Below, in pieces: positions 43,103-56,759 of a DNA stretch of 64,000 bases (position 1 is its first letter; each line of letters starts with the position of its first letter). A program made the position numbers and the translations under genes. Source of the DNA: Rhizopus arrhizus (lineage: Eukaryota > Mucoromycota > Mucoromycetes > Mucorales > Rhizopodaceae); the NCBI GenBank assembly GCA_024220505.1, contig JAKZZE010000024.1, positions 62,001 through 126,000 on the forward strand, in the 5' to 3' direction. Below the pieces are notes generated by a model. It was not told the DNA's origin. It made no database searches and saw only the letters and a list, made by a program, of their open reading frames with translations.

Positions 43103-44764
43103 TACTTCCACTGCCAATTTGAGGATTTTATAAGAAGTACTGCGGATTTGTAAGAAATAATTTCATAGATATTTCGTAATAGTACAACAATCTCACCGAT
43201 TTGTCATTCTTTCCATAATCCAAAGTATTAATTGACAATGATTGTGAGCGAATGAAGTAGCTTAATGCTTGTAAAGGGTTTAGTTCTTCATCGATGTTGT
43301 GTTCATTTACTTTTAATGTTGAAGATATCAGTACTAGGCACCGTTTTGCACAGCCTATACATGGTATGTGCCTGGCGAAGAAGAAGTCATTATTTGGTGC
43401 CGTCATGCTCATAAATTGCGAAATTCTTTAAACGACCATATATTGCAGCAGCCACACCTCGATGAATGCTTTTTACCTTATTCGCAGATACATACTTTTA
43501 CTGACAACAATTTATCAAATGTTGTTTTCTTCATCTATCAACATTTTTCAATACCTTTTTGTTCAAAGAAGCGCTCCTGAATATGCTAATGAACCTTTAG
43601 CCAATATCCAGATTGCAGACAAAATGGAATTTAACACTTGATATTTCAAGGTTGCTATTCATCACGCCAATTGGATCAAACATCAGACCCATGTTAATAA
43701 GTGGCATGTCACTACTGTTTTCCATATGTCCGAAGAGGTATTGAAAGCTCGTTTGTTGCTAAAGGAGACGCGATAATTCATATCTGAACACAGTAAAACA
43801 AAAACGGTAAAGAAAAAAGCAACCAATATGTCAGTATCAAAAGGCTTACCTTCTGGTGAAGTATCTAAATCAAATGAAGCAACTAATAAAAAAAAGGAGA
43901 GGAACAAAAAAGCTTTCCATCAAGTCTTTTTTAAGTTGTTAAAAAATCGTGACTATTGCAATATATGGTTGTTTAAAGAGATTCGGAATGATCACAAGCT
44001 CATGATTGATCAATAAAAAAAAGTATAAACAAAACCCTTATTCCCTGTTGTTTTTTTTTCTTCATTCAAAGAACTATCTGAACACTCGTAGGCACAAGTT
44101 GAAAAGTGCGATGGTAAACATTTCTTTACCTGACTACGGAAGGGTTTTCTTTAATAAAAACTACCTAACTGCCCAAAGGCTACAGTCGGAGGGTGGGACG
44201 ATGTAGGGTTTTTTTTTCGCAGTTCTTTCCCATTGCACAGTGGGAAAGGACTTTTTTTTTGCCATTTATAAATGAAAAATGATTCACTTTATTTAAAATA
44301 CTCAAACTCTTTTATGTATAGAATAAAACTGCTATCAGATGATACAAAAGCGCATACCCCAAAAAGAGAGAACTAGAAAGAGACTGCAATTGAATTCGCC
44401 ACAGTCCTACTAAGACAACACTTGGAAACGGTTACAGATTGCTGATTGCATACTTTGCTTCCTTTCTTTTTGCTCCCTCGTCGATAATATTGAACACTTT
44501 AATTTCTAAAAAACGTAAAGTTAAACCGCAGCCATTGCGCTGGTATTTATTCTTTTATGTTTCATTATCATCAGTAGAAAAGCACAACAGATATTTCATA
44601 ATGTATAACTTTAGATTTGAAAAGCCTTTCTTTTAAGGCAGATGTATTTTAGAAGGAACTGATTGCTTCTATAAGACATAAACATAGCTTTACAATGTTG
44701 ATCATAAATATAATATTTATTTAGTAAGGATGATATATAAAGAATAGAGGGCTAATATAAATAA
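43103..44764. other. Decayed coding DNA and spacer right of the mariner
   Basis: Frame 1 of the + strand from 43561 to 44015 is protein-like throughout, interrupted by a TGA (43639) and a TAA (43774). Segments include APEYANEPLANIQIADKMEF, YFKVAIHHANWIKHQTHVNK and SEEVLKARLLLKETR. The preceding + frame (43368-43580) reads HLDECFLPYSQIHTF. I cannot name the source and suspect another dead transposon. A perfect hairpin at 44225-44248 is listed separately. No live gene is seen before the ABC transporter. Confidence 0.4.
44225..44248 (+). other. Perfect 8-bp hairpin followed by T-run
   Basis: CTTTCCCA (44225-44232), an 8-base loop and TGGGAAAG (44241-44248) form a perfect stem, followed by GAC and a run of nine T. 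On the RNA level it looks like a stem-and-U-tract terminator; it may also be the end of a dead element. Its role is unknown. Confidence 0.6.
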
Positions 44765-47700
44765 TTACACATCGACCAATTGATGCTTAGACTTTGCTAA
44801 TGAAACTAAACTCTCAAATTCACCAGAGTTACGACACATTTTATGGAATATGGAATCACTGTTTTCGATCAGTGTCAAAGGACTAAAGTAAAGAAAGAAA
44901 TCAATATCATCATAACATCTTGTTTATAACTGCTTACCTATCAAACTCAACAATGTGTCCTTTATCCAATACCAAAATACGGTCATATTCAATCACGGTA
45001 TGCAAACGATGGGCGATACAAAGAATAGTAGAATCTGAAAGTTCAGTTGAAATTGTCTTTTGAATCGCCTTATCTGTTTCAAAATCAACACTAGCCGTTG
45101 CTTCATCCATCAAGACAATTCGACTACGCTTCAATAAAGCACGAGCTAAACAGAGTAACTGACGTTGTCCTTGTGAAAAGTTCTTGCCACCCTCGGTGAC
45201 GGAGGTATTCAGGTCCTTAAACACATTGGCATTGCCTTCTTCCAAGGTAGAGTCTGATCCCACCGTGTTTTCTTCGGTCTCATATGGCAAAAGGTGAACA
45301 CGGCGTAAGGCTGTATAGATGTCTTCATCTTCAAATTGATCAAAGGGGTCCATGTTGGATCGAAGCGAGCCAGAGAAAAGTGTAGGGTCTTGAGGAATGA
45401 TAGTCAGGTTGGATCGAAGGTCCTCTGTACCAAGATCCTTGATGTCAATACCATCAATAACAATGGAGCCTTTGGTGGCTTCAACAAATCTAAAGAAGGA
45501 GAGGGCCAAGGTGGATTTACCACTACCTGTTCTACCAACAACACCGATCTTTTCTTGCGGCTTGATAGAAAATGTAAGTCCCTTCAAGACAGGATCAAGA
45601 TCTGCTGCATATCGTGCTTCTAAATCCTTTGCTTCAATAGCACCATGCGTGGGCCACTATTTTTTTTTAAAAAAAAGTTAGCTTCTAACTATAGCTATCA
45701 TCGTATCTTACATTAGCAGGAGGTCTAACATTGGTGATAGCAGGAGCTTCTTGATCGATTTCCATAAACTCCACGACACGTTCAACAGCGTTAAAGGCCA
45801 TTTCTAAGCTTGTGTATCTTCGAATACCCCAAAACATTTGATCGGTAAACAGCAAGACAAAACTAAGACAGAAACCAGCAATAGAGGCATTCATAGATTC
45901 GATTCTAGATAGGATGATGATGCCCGTCAAAAGGTTGACCAGGGCACCACTTGCCGCGTAACGTACGCTTACCCAGCGATTGACGAGCCATGTATAATAA
46001 AACGGGCGTGCGTTGGCATCAATGTAGGTGAGCATCTGTTGCAAGAATTGACGGGTGACACCAAAGGCACGAATGGTGGCCACACCCACAATGGTCTCTG
46101 TAAAGTGACTAAAGAGAGGCGAACGACTGACAGAGTCAATACGTCTAAATTCACGAGAGGCAGCGACAAACATGATACCCATCCAAATGTTGACGACAGC
46201 GACAAGTAGCATGGGAATGAGGAAGACTGGTAAGACGGAAGAGACGGTGAAAATGCTGGTGATAATGATAACCCATTGAATAATGAATTCAAGCAAGTGA
46301 TTGGGAATCGTTGAATCGATTGTTTCAAAATCCTTGGAGAAACGGTTCAGGATTCGACCAACAGGTGTGGTGTCAAAGAAACGGAGAGGTGCTCTGAATA
46401 TACGATGGAGTAATTCAGCATACAGCTGTTTGTTTGCACCAAGGACACGCCAGAATAGAACAGCAAAACGTAAAGTACCGATGATGATGTTGCCAACAGT
46501 AATAAGACAGTAGATGCCCAGATAATAGTTGATAGAATGACCATTGCTGTTTTCTTCTTTTTCTAAAGTCTCATTATTGTTGAATAGCAATTGCTGGCTG
46601 TAGGCATAATAAGACTTGGGTTGAGACACGAAGCTGTGCTGCTGAACAACAATATCATCCTTATCAACGGAGCTATAAGATTGAGACCATTGCTTAATCC
46701 ACCAACTCTCTGTTACATCCAAACCACGAGATCCAAAGATCAAGATAGCCATGATAAACCAAAAGAAAGGGTTTCCTACCATTTTCATATACATTCGATA
46801 TAATCTAATTTTGACCATGCCCGTTGCACGCGATTCTTCTTCAACAAGTGCACGTGGTTTCTTTCGATTCTCATCGTCTGTGGCTGGAATCGTTTCTTCA
46901 ATGGCCTTTTCTTCTTCGGCATCTTCTTCTATATTATCCTCCTCGGCTTCAAGATAACCAAGTTCGCGTAAACCATGAGGTGTACCAGCCACATTGTAAT
47001 CGAGGTTGACAATGTAGCTTGCGTTTTTAGAGCAAAGCCTGACGTGATGAGTAATCAAGATACGTGTACGGTTCTTCATCAAAGGTCCCAATAAACACTT
47101 TTCATATAAATGTTTTGCTGTGTGAGCTATTTTAAAGAGTGGGTCAGTCGGGCTAGCTTTTTAAGGCTTTTACTCTATTTACCATCTACAGCACTCAACA
47201 CATCATCCATAAAGACATTTTGAGCACGAGAATAAACAGCTCTTGCGAGTGATACACGAGCCTTTTGTCCACCAGACAGAGTAATACCTTTTTCACCAAT
47301 CTCAGTCATGTCACCATCTTCCAAGATTTCAAGATCCTTTGTCAATGCACAAGCTGCCAACGTCTCACGATATCTTGATTCAACAAAGGGTAAACCAAAC
47401 AAGATGTTGTCGCGAATCGAAGCATTTTGCAACCAGGCCGTTTGAGAGACATAGGAAACAGCATAGGGTAAAATCCAATCCTTTGGGTCAATGTCTCCCA
47501 ATAAACTAAAATCGCTCGAGACCTTATCCGCGATAGGCTGACGAGGACATTGGATAGAACCCTTGAGAGTCACCGCTTCACCCAACAGACTGAGCATCAA
47601 CAAGGTTTTTCCGGAGCCAGTGGCACCGGCGATCAAACTGAGTTCATGATTGGGGAATTCAATATTGAGATCCTTGAGGATAAACCCAGGGTTGGTTTGC

Positions 47701-49732
47701 TCTGCTTCGGTGTCGCTAAAGTTTTGCTTGGCCCAACCGACGGTGGCATCGTAAAATCCGATCTTGATATTCTCTGTTTGGATGTCTTGTTCAGCAGGAG
47801 AATCAATTTCTTCTTCATCCAAATAGGTCTGAATACGTCTCAAACTGATCAATGCCTGCAACCATTCGATGAAAACTTCAGGGAGCACATTCAATGCAAA
47901 CCTCAGTTCGTTAAAAACACTGATGGAAGTGAAAGCGATGGGAGCTGTTAACTCTTTTCCTTCTAATTTAGTGAACGACCAGAAAGATATGAGGGTTACA
48001 AGGATAGGTGCTCTATTTGAATCAAAGACGGGTTAAAACAAAATGTACTTCTTATCTTATTCTTGACACTTACCCTTGCCAAGTCAATGTAAACAAGACG
48101 CCGGATATATATGTAATGGCCAGATGACGAAGCTCAATCGCTCTTGCTTCCATCACACGTTTCTCCCAATTTTTTTCCCAAGCAAAAAACTTGATTTGAC
48201 GGATACCTTGAAGCACTTCATTCATGAGCGAGATACGTTTATCACGAGATTCCATCAATTTGTCTTGGGTGGAGGCAAACATTTTTGCGTTATAATGGTT
48301 CACAGGTAAGATGATGATCATCACTAAGAGACCCAAGAAGCATGATTTACCCAACAAAGTATATAAAAAGTAGATACCAACACCCAATTCAGCAGGGGCT
48401 TCAAGGACGGTCCACCACCACGTAGCAAATTCGGAAACTCGATTCGAGTCAGTGCTCATCAAGTTAACAATCGTACCTGTGGATGAGCTCACGTCTTCCT
48501 TTGTCTTCTCATCTTTATCCTCTTCCTTTTTCGCATCATCCTTGGATTCCTCCTCTTCAATCTTGGGTGTAGCAATGGCTAAATCACGTCGACGCAAGGT
48601 CTTGCCATAAATTTCGATATTCAGCATAGCCTTGACACGCACTTGAACATTGGAAGAAGCTAAATTAAGATATGAGTGTTTATGTTCATAGGTAATCTCA
48701 TCTGTTTTGTTTACCATAATACCACAATTGGCCCGTGATCAAACCACAAACAAAGATAGTTGTTCCCAAACCAACAACAAGAAGTAATCCTTTTCGAAGG
48801 GCCTCCTGATCTGCTTCTCCTTTCATGGCTTCGATCAAGACCAGTAATTGTTTGACAAAGTAAGCTGGCAAATAATAAAACATGGAAGAAAGAAGGGCCA
48901 TGATGACCTGAATGATGATCGGGCCACGGTTGGCGCGGTACACACGCTTCAGTAAGGACATACCTCTGGATTCACCAAAGATATAAAACAGATTATAGCC
49001 TCGATAAGTCGCAGGAAGTGAGGGTAAATCTTGATCGGTCAGCTTTTGATTTTCATAGGCCAAGTGAACCAAGGGTGTGGCCCACTGGAAATAAAGAAAG
49101 GAAAAGATAGAGGCAACTTCGATACCGATGACAGGTTTATCTTTTTCATCCAAGAAGGGTGCACCTTTATCAGCCGAGCCTGATGTATAGACAAGATCGG
49201 TCCCAATAATGAAATACAAGACGGCCGGCAGCATATGGAGCATTGTGTCATTTGGATTGGATACTACAGCCATGTACATGCTGTAGATTGCGATAAGCCA
49301 GTGGACCAGATAAAAGACAAACAAATGAACGTTTAAAACCCATCCCCATTGGCTTGGGAATCTGTATCCTCGAGAAACAAGGATAAGAACAGAGGCATAA
49401 AGCCAAGAAATGAATTGAATACATCCATAGGCTTGTGTATACCAATCCAGTTGCTGATCATCCATCGTTTTATAAAAATTGAATACAGACAAAAGCATCA
49501 AGATCAGTGTGCCAAAAGTGAGTCTGTTCAAACGAGTCGCGTCATCTGTGGTTGGAACAGTCAAGTTGCGTTTGGTGTCGAAACGAAGAGGCGCAGGGTC
49601 TATACGTTGTGATTTGTGAAAATGAACTCGCTGAAGCGATAAAACAAAAGCACTTAGAGTGACAACGGCCGCCTGAGCGCTCGATAAGCCAATAGTGATG
49701 ACACTATTAGACATAAGAGTGTGATAAGGCAA
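44765..49732 (-). CDS. ABCC (MRP/Ycf1-type) full ABC transporter
   Basis: Six exons (49732-48715, 48659-48074, 48012-47183, 47126-45712, 45656-44938, 44882-44765) give 1,561 residues. The order is an N-terminal extra membrane domain (about residues 1-180), TMD1, NBD1, TMD2, NBD2. NBD1 has GATGSGKT, the LSGGQ signature and VFMDDVLSAVDAH, with Asp in place of the catalytic Glu as usual in ABCC. NBD2 has GRTGSGKS, FSQGQRQL and VLMDEATASVD, a normal Walker B. Intracellular-loop blocks (EIYGKTLRRRDL, GRILNRFSKDFETID, FFDTTPVGR) are typical. A highly charged insert (EEEESKDDAKKEEDKDEK) interrupts TMD1 after LRRRD, and a second acidic stretch lies in the NBD1-TMD2 linker. The family pumps glutathione conjugates and drugs, often into vacuoles. 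The substrate is not deducible. In-frame ATGs at 49732 and 49714 are both possible starts. Confidence 0.93.
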
Positions 49733-52700
49733 AAGAAAGCAAAAGAAAAGAAAAAAAAAAAAAGAAAAAAAAATTTTATGGGATCCGTTCTACTTACTGC
49801 GGCATTATAAAGCGGACTGTGTTCTGTCAATTATCCAAGTATGGGATTTTTTTATAAAATAAGAATCGATTCAAAGCTTCATTCTAAGCATATTTAATTT
49901 TCACACTTTTCTATTTTATGTCGATTGGCATTACTTCACTGATTTAACCGCAGCAATCACATACTTAAGGTTCCGTGATGCACCGCAGCAACAATGAAAA
50001 AAGTAAACATAATCTGTAATTTTCTGTATCCATTCTACAAAAGAAGAAAGAAATAATCTTTTACTGATCTCTTGTTTGAGACACAATAATAGCGGAAGCA
50101 AATTGTATGTTTCTCTATTTCATTTACTTAAGCGAACAAAAATGATCCAATCAAAATATGTGCTACATACATCCTTATTCATAAAAATTGGCCGATTCGA
50201 ACAGCAAGTACTGGTAAAGACATCTTGCGTTCTAATTTATAGAGCTAATATGTAGATTGAGTTGATTTAAAACGCGGCAAGATGTTGTGTTTTCTACAAA
50301 GAGCAGTTTGTCCTTCCACTTTCAGTGCTGCGGTAGAATGCATTTTTATGGTCAGAAACGATGAGTCATTTTTTTATAAACATCACATCATCTTGTCAAA
50401 TGGATCCGTTTACAAGCTGCTTTGGAACCTCACTCTCTCGCACTTTTATCTTAGTCATTTTTGATGTTATTGTAGTTTGTTTGTCAAATGAACTTCTTCT
50501 TTCACCGATCAGAGCATTGGAGTTGATCCTGCTCGTTTGGTACTTTTAAAAGCCTAGCGAATATAGTTATTGGCGATGCATGTTGGATCCCAGCCTTCTC
50601 TTTGCTGTTCTATCACTTTCCCTTGGTTTCAGTTAACATTTTTTGCGTGCGGATTTCATGTCGGCGGAAGCGTCCGAATTGAACAACACGCATTAAGAGC
50701 CAAAATCTATGTTGCATGATGTATTCAGCATCGCTTATAAACAGCAGTTGATTAAAGAAACCTCTATGATTTTAGCATCATCTCTATTGTTTATTTAAAG
50801 AGAGTGGTCTGAAGCAAGGTCTTTTTTTTGTTGTTGTTGTATTATTTTAAAAAGATATACTTCGATGGAGAAGAAAGTAAAGCTAGTTGTTTCACATCTA
50901 TTGTATGAAAAAATACATACAATCGCGAATAACATCCTTCATTAAACTAATTTTGTCGATAGAGAAGGGAAGGGGGTGCAACAATTCAAAATAATATTCA
51001 AATTAAAGACTCTTGAGTTGAGAACGTAGACTTGCAGTTATTAATATTTGTCCAATCTGGGCTAATATTGAATTTAAAAACAGCACTTTGAAGATGTATC
51101 GCCCAGAGTTAGTCTATACACTGCCTATATGATTAAATCACAACACAATCAAAACTAAATGATAACAGATTTATATTAACATAGAACTGATCCAATGTAG
51201 ACCAAAGAAAGAGAAAAGGAGAGATAAAAATATTTACATAGGCAGTATATCAAAACAAGTTCAAGCATGTTGAACTTTTCAGTCCCATTCGTCATACTTA
51301 CTGTAAACATCTTACAGAATGAGTTGATTCAGCAAGACGGGGAAAACTGTTATCCTTAGTGAATGATACTGTCATATCTGTGGTATTTAACTGTAGATGA
51401 TACTACCCAAAGTGCCTCATACGCCCTGCTGTTGTCAAAAAGGATGGTTGGCTTCATCAGACAGAGATAGAACAACTTACTGTATTTAAGATACAGCGGC
51501 GTGCTATCCTATTGCTTGAAACGATATATGAGGCAGAGCCTAGTTTAAATAGAAACGACGAGATATTTTGAAAACAATAAAAGTTAAATACAAAATAAAA
51601 AAGGAAATAGTACTTGAAAATCTAGTGAATGGGCCTCTATGTAACCTCTTTATTAGATTTCAAGACGAAAGAAAGAACATACTTAATCAAACTACACGTT
51701 TATATACGATGCGCAATTATTCAGGAATAGCAGGGAGTTCAAGGTCAATTATACAATCGAGCTTGGTGAACAATATAATTTTTATATGGTTAACATTGGA
51801 AAGGAGCATTAATGAAAATATAATAAACAATATTATGTATTCAAGACTTATTGCTTCTTATAAAACTCCAGTAATCCCATACCAAAAACAAGTATTTAAT
51901 AAGACAAATGCGATAAACGATAAGAGCAAAGAATCATCCCAAGCTATTCTAATCAAATGGGACGGTCTACTATTTCTACTGATAGATCAAATCATCTGAT
52001 GTATTTTTTCACAGCCTAAGCATTTCAGAAAGACATTCTGATCAACTTATAAAGTCATTGGTTCACGGATTGTTTGGCACTATGCCAATGTACACATCTC
52101 CATAATAACATACAGTATTTAGGCAAGTGTAGAGTACATGTATCAATCTACAGTGTGGGAGGCATATAAATGTGCAATTATTATTGAATAAAATCATTTT
52201 GCATTTTGCTCTTTTTAAACTCTTTTGACTTGTAATATTTTGTAAACATAGCATATAGATATCAGTTATTTCTGAGTAAATATAAAGCTTGTTTGACTAG
52301 AAGATATAAAAGAGGCAAAACAAGACCAAGTATAATTAATAAAAGAAGAAAGCTACAGGTGAGTGAACAGTGTTTTTGAGTAAGCTAAGATGCAACAGCT
52401 TTTTTTACCCAGAGGTGTAAGCAATCTATGAGTACAAAACATAGAATAGAATGCCCAAGTTACCAAATAGATCAGATACATTGCCTTACCGGTTAAGCCA
52501 GCTATACCAGTACAAGAGAGTAATACTCTATGCAAATGATATAATCGAGTCATGCTTGACTGAAAGCAATTTGCAACAATGAAATATTAATTATTCTCTA
52601 CCAACGTTTTCGTTCTACTTAAGTTGCCCGACGTTGAAACGAAAATAAGGAGTTTATTAGAAAAGAGAGATAGGGGCTCAACCTTTTCAAATAGAACGGT

Positions 52701-53566
52701 CGACTAGTCAGATAAATGCAGCTTCATCCAGCTTTGCAATAGCAAGCATGAATAATGAGTCAAGAAAGCGAATAAAGTGAGGTTACCTATTAAAGTTGAA
52801 ACAGTGTTTGATCTATGTTGATAAACATCGCGTAATCAAAGATAGCCCATAAACAAAGCCAACACAAAACAGATTAGTCATAGTATGAAATCATCTCTTC
52901 AATAAGAAAGTATCACAAGCGGACAGAAAAAGAAGATCAGGCAAACAGCATTTTAGACTAAAACACTGTGCTGATGCTGACTGGGCAGCTGTTTCATTTT
53001 CCAAAAAAATTCATGAGTTGAATCTTTATCATTTATTTTTGCAAAATTACAAAAACCTGGAAGCACCATTCAAGATTTGTATGATGATCGGATAGTTAAG
53101 TGATTTTATGGGAGGAGCTTGTTTAAAACGGGTCAAGAAAAATAGCATGAGAAGAGTGACGTTTTATTTGTAGAAAGAAAGGAACGCAAGAATGGTTTAG
53201 GATACAAATGGTGTTTCATTTATGTATGTAGATGATGATCCTCATCATAAGACATAGGATAAAATATGATGGGAGCTGACCAAGAGAGAAAGATGATTTA
53301 TTTCAGTAAGAGTATCAGGGGAGTTTTTCACACAATCAAGAGGAAGCTGTAAATAGGAGAAGAATGATTCCCCATCTTTTACACAAAACTCCGCATGTCC
53401 AATCCATGCTAGGATGTCAACGCACAGACGTTCTGCAGAAGAAAGAACCGTTCTATTTCAAACAACGCTCATTACTGTTACTAATGAAGCTGTTCCCATG
53501 ACAATTAATCTATTTAATAACCAAATCATTGGTTTCTTTGTGCTTCTTTCTTTTTCCTTACCTATA
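49733..53566. other. 3.8-kb AT-rich region without a recognisable gene
   Basis: Apart from the ABC transporter promoter (A-runs at 49749-49772) I see nothing definite. A + frame at 51568-51999 (143 codons: MKTIKVKYKIKKEIVLEN...) is the longest but is AT-driven and unrecognised. A minus frame at 52353-52553 contains a hydrophobic stretch. Short inverted repeats (ATAGGCAGT near 51124/51240, GCCTCATA near 51414/51529) suggest old mobile-element debris. The CLC leader occupies the last few hundred bases. Confidence 0.35.
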
Positions 53567-56500
53567 ATGAGTCAACCTACAGAGAACACATCCTTATTAG
53601 AAAGAAGGGGATTAAAAAAGATGAAGTACAATACCCCCACACCCCTCCTTTCTTCCACTCGCAGTGATCTGAATTCACCAAGGAGTCCTACAGAAATAGA
53701 TGACAAAAAGCACCAACATTTCAAGTGGTTGAATAAGAGAACAGGACCTTATGATGAAGATGGACAGAGCTTGGTGAAAGAAAATACGGGTGTTAGAGTC
53801 TGGAGTGAATCTTATTCGAGCATTGGTAAGCAAGACATGATTCACAACAGATGCCCAAACTCACTGCGTGCATAGATTGGATACATGATCGAATCAAAGA
53901 AGATATACGTAAACGCAAGCTGAATCGTATTCAAGGCTTCCAAGGTCATTATATGAGAGCAAAGGATGGTGCGCAGGCATGGATTGTGGTGATTATCACA
54001 GGTGCGGCTGTAGCTTTGATTGCTTGGTGCATTAATGTGGTTCAGGCATGGATGTCTGACCTCAAGCAGGGTTACTGTATGACGCATTGGAGATATAATA
54101 GAGATTTTTGCTGTTGGGGAAGTGAAGAAGGTAAAATGGAGATGGACATTCTGTGGGCTAAATGACATGTTTTAGGTCAATGTCATGCATGGAGAACATG
54201 GTCTGCTGTGTTTCACGTGGAAAACGAAACTACAGCCTATCTTACGTCAATGTTTATGTATACTGCTTTTGGAGTAAGATACTTATGGAAAACTGTTAAC
54301 AGTCCACTGATGTTTTCATAGATCATTTTTTCCTTGATCGCTGCTTTCCTTGTCATCTCCACAGGTGAACAAGTCAAGGTTCGAAAAGATTCAAATCGTG
54401 CCATCTTTTCTAAATCATCTTCCATCATCTCTGTTCTTGACCATGACAATACACAAGTAAAAGTACCTCAATATGAAACAAAAACAGTATATCATTCAGC
54501 TGGATCAGGTATACCTGAGGTCAAAGTCATCTTGGGTGGATTTGTGATCAAGGGATTCTTGGGCATCAAAACTCTTTTAGTGAAAAGTGTTGGCATGGTA
54601 CCTATTCTCATCATTCGTTTTGTCTCATCTTGCTCACGTTTCATCTAGATTTTTTCTACATCAGCAGGGCTTACGATTGGAAAAGAAGGCCCCTTTGTTC
54701 ATTTGGCTTGCTCAGCTGGAAATATCGCTTGTCGATTCTTTCCTAAATTTAACAAGAATGAAAGTAAGAAGAGATTATGTTTTTCATAGTACTTAATATT
54801 ATTAGGTAAACGAAGAGAAATTCTTTCTGCAGCCTCTGCATCTGGTGTAGCTGTTGCCTTTGGTGCACCTATTGGAGGCGTCTTGTTTAGTTTGGAAGAA
54901 GTAAGCTATTATTTTCCAAAGAAAACAATGATCCGAAGTTATTGCTGTGCTATGATAGCAGCCATTGTTCTGAAGGTAAAGAGAGAGAGAGAGTAAAGTT
55001 AAGTTATTCTTATTTCTGGAAATAGATTATGGATCCCTTTGGTACAGGGAAGATTGTTTTGTTTCAAGTTTCATATGATAAAGATTACCATTTATTCGAA
55101 TTGGTTCCTTTCATTCTTTGTGCTATACTCTCAGTAGGTACAGAAAGAGATAGGCCGTATTATTTGGCTCAAATGATATCTAGGGACTCTTTGGCACACT
55201 TGTCACTCATTTTAACATTAAATATCAACAACTGAGAAAATCTAGTGTGATTGGCAAATATCCCATGACTGAAGTATTTTGTATTATGCTGACAACAGCC
55301 CTTGTAAGCTACTGGAACCCATTTGCTAGGTAAGAAAGAAGATTAGAAAAGTGACGGGCTACTAACAGCCAATGGACAATAGGATGAGTCTAACCGAATT
55401 TGTCGCTGAATTATTCTCAGAGTGTTCTCCAACAGATGACAATGGGGGGCTTTGTGCGTAAGTAAAAGAAGGAGGGATAGAACTGTCTTTAACCAGTCTC
55501 TTACAGACGTACGATGGCAGAGATTCCACAGTTGATATATCTCTTGGCCACTACACTCGTCATCAAGATGGCCCTCACAGTGATTACGTTCGGATGTCCT
55601 GTTCCCGGGGGCATCTTTTTACCCAGTCTTATCATCGGAGCTGTCACGGGAAGGATCATAGGACTCATCATGCAGTACATGACAGTTTCATACCCATCAG
55701 CATGGCCTTTTACTGCCTGTGCTGAAGACTTTGCTAGTCGAGGTGAATGTATCATACCTGGAGTGTATGCGATTGTGGGAGGTGCGGCTGGTTTGGCTGG
55801 TGTAACGAGAACAACAAGTAAGGATAGTGCTTATGAATTATAAAAAGACTGACTTGGATAGTATCATTGGTTGTGATTATGTTTGAATTGACTTACTCCC
55901 TGACATATGCTTTACCAATCATGATCTCTGTTATGGTAAGTTTATAGATTGTAAGCTAAGACTGTTTGTACTGATTGAGACAGGTCTCCAAATGGGTTTC
56001 TGATGCTATATATTTGGAAGGCATTTATGATTTATTAATCCACTTGAAACAATATCCATACCTTGAAACCGGAAGAGACTATGTTAATACAACATCTGCC
56101 ACTATCACAAGTCTCATCGAGTACCTGCCTGCAATCGACATCGATCAACCGGTCACAGTCAAAAGCCTCAGAAAGAAATTGAGTGTGATTACCGCTTTAG
56201 GATATGCAGAAGATGGTGGGTTCCCTATCTTGAGTGGTGATACCTTGGAAGGTTATATTGCCACCAGTGAGCTCACACATGGTTTGGATCAACTAGAGAT
56301 GAAGCTCAATATGACCATGAGCCAGGAAGAGACCAACAATGTCCCTTGTTATTTTAGAAAATTAGTACATGGCCAAATGACAGAGATCGGAATGAATCGA
56401 GACTTGAAGACACCAGTGAGAGATTTGCTGGCTATCGGAAGTCCAAAGGATATGGAAGCAATGTTTTCTGATGAGAGTCAGGCTTGGAATGATTTCTCAC

Positions 56501-56741
56501 ACTATATCGATCATGTAAGTCAAATTCATTTTCTTGTTAAGCTGATTGACTTTTTATTTAGGCACCTTTGACCATGAATCAAAATACGTCCATGACATTA
56601 TTAGTAGATGTGTTTTCTAAACTCGGGGCCAGATATGTTTGTGTGAAGCATTCGGATGGAAAATTCATGGGCATCATACATAAAAGAAGATTATTGGCAT
56701 ATCTCAAAGACTTGGACGAGGATGAAGATGTAAAGAAATAA
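53567..56741 (+). CDS. CLC-type 2Cl-/H+ exchanger (GEF1/ClC-3-5 type)
   Basis: Thirteen exons (53567-53825, 53876-54130, 54176-54273, 54322-54597, 54649-54763, 54806-54975, 55026-55133, 55184-55329, 55383-55457, 55507-55817, 55862-55935, 55984-56514, 56562-56741) give 865 residues. Diagnostic blocks are [21 protein letters not shown] (Cl--type Ser), [14 protein letters not shown] with the gating Glu, [19 protein letters not shown] with the internal proton Glu, and [39 protein letters not shown] and two C-terminal CBS domains (the second ending near [14 protein letters not shown]) follow. Both glutamates are kept, so it should be an exchanger rather than a channel. The lumenal Cys-rich loop (CWGSEEGQCHAW) matches the ClC-3 subfamily. 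It probably acidifies Golgi or endosomal compartments like yeast Gef1. Confidence 0.95.
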
Positions 56742-56759
56742 GTATAATTTAATGTACAG

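Noticed and set aside
51568..51999. 143-codon + frame in the 3.8-kb empty region
   Set aside because: Ile/Asn/Lys-rich composition typical of random AT-rich DNA; no homology that I can recognise. Kept only as a note.
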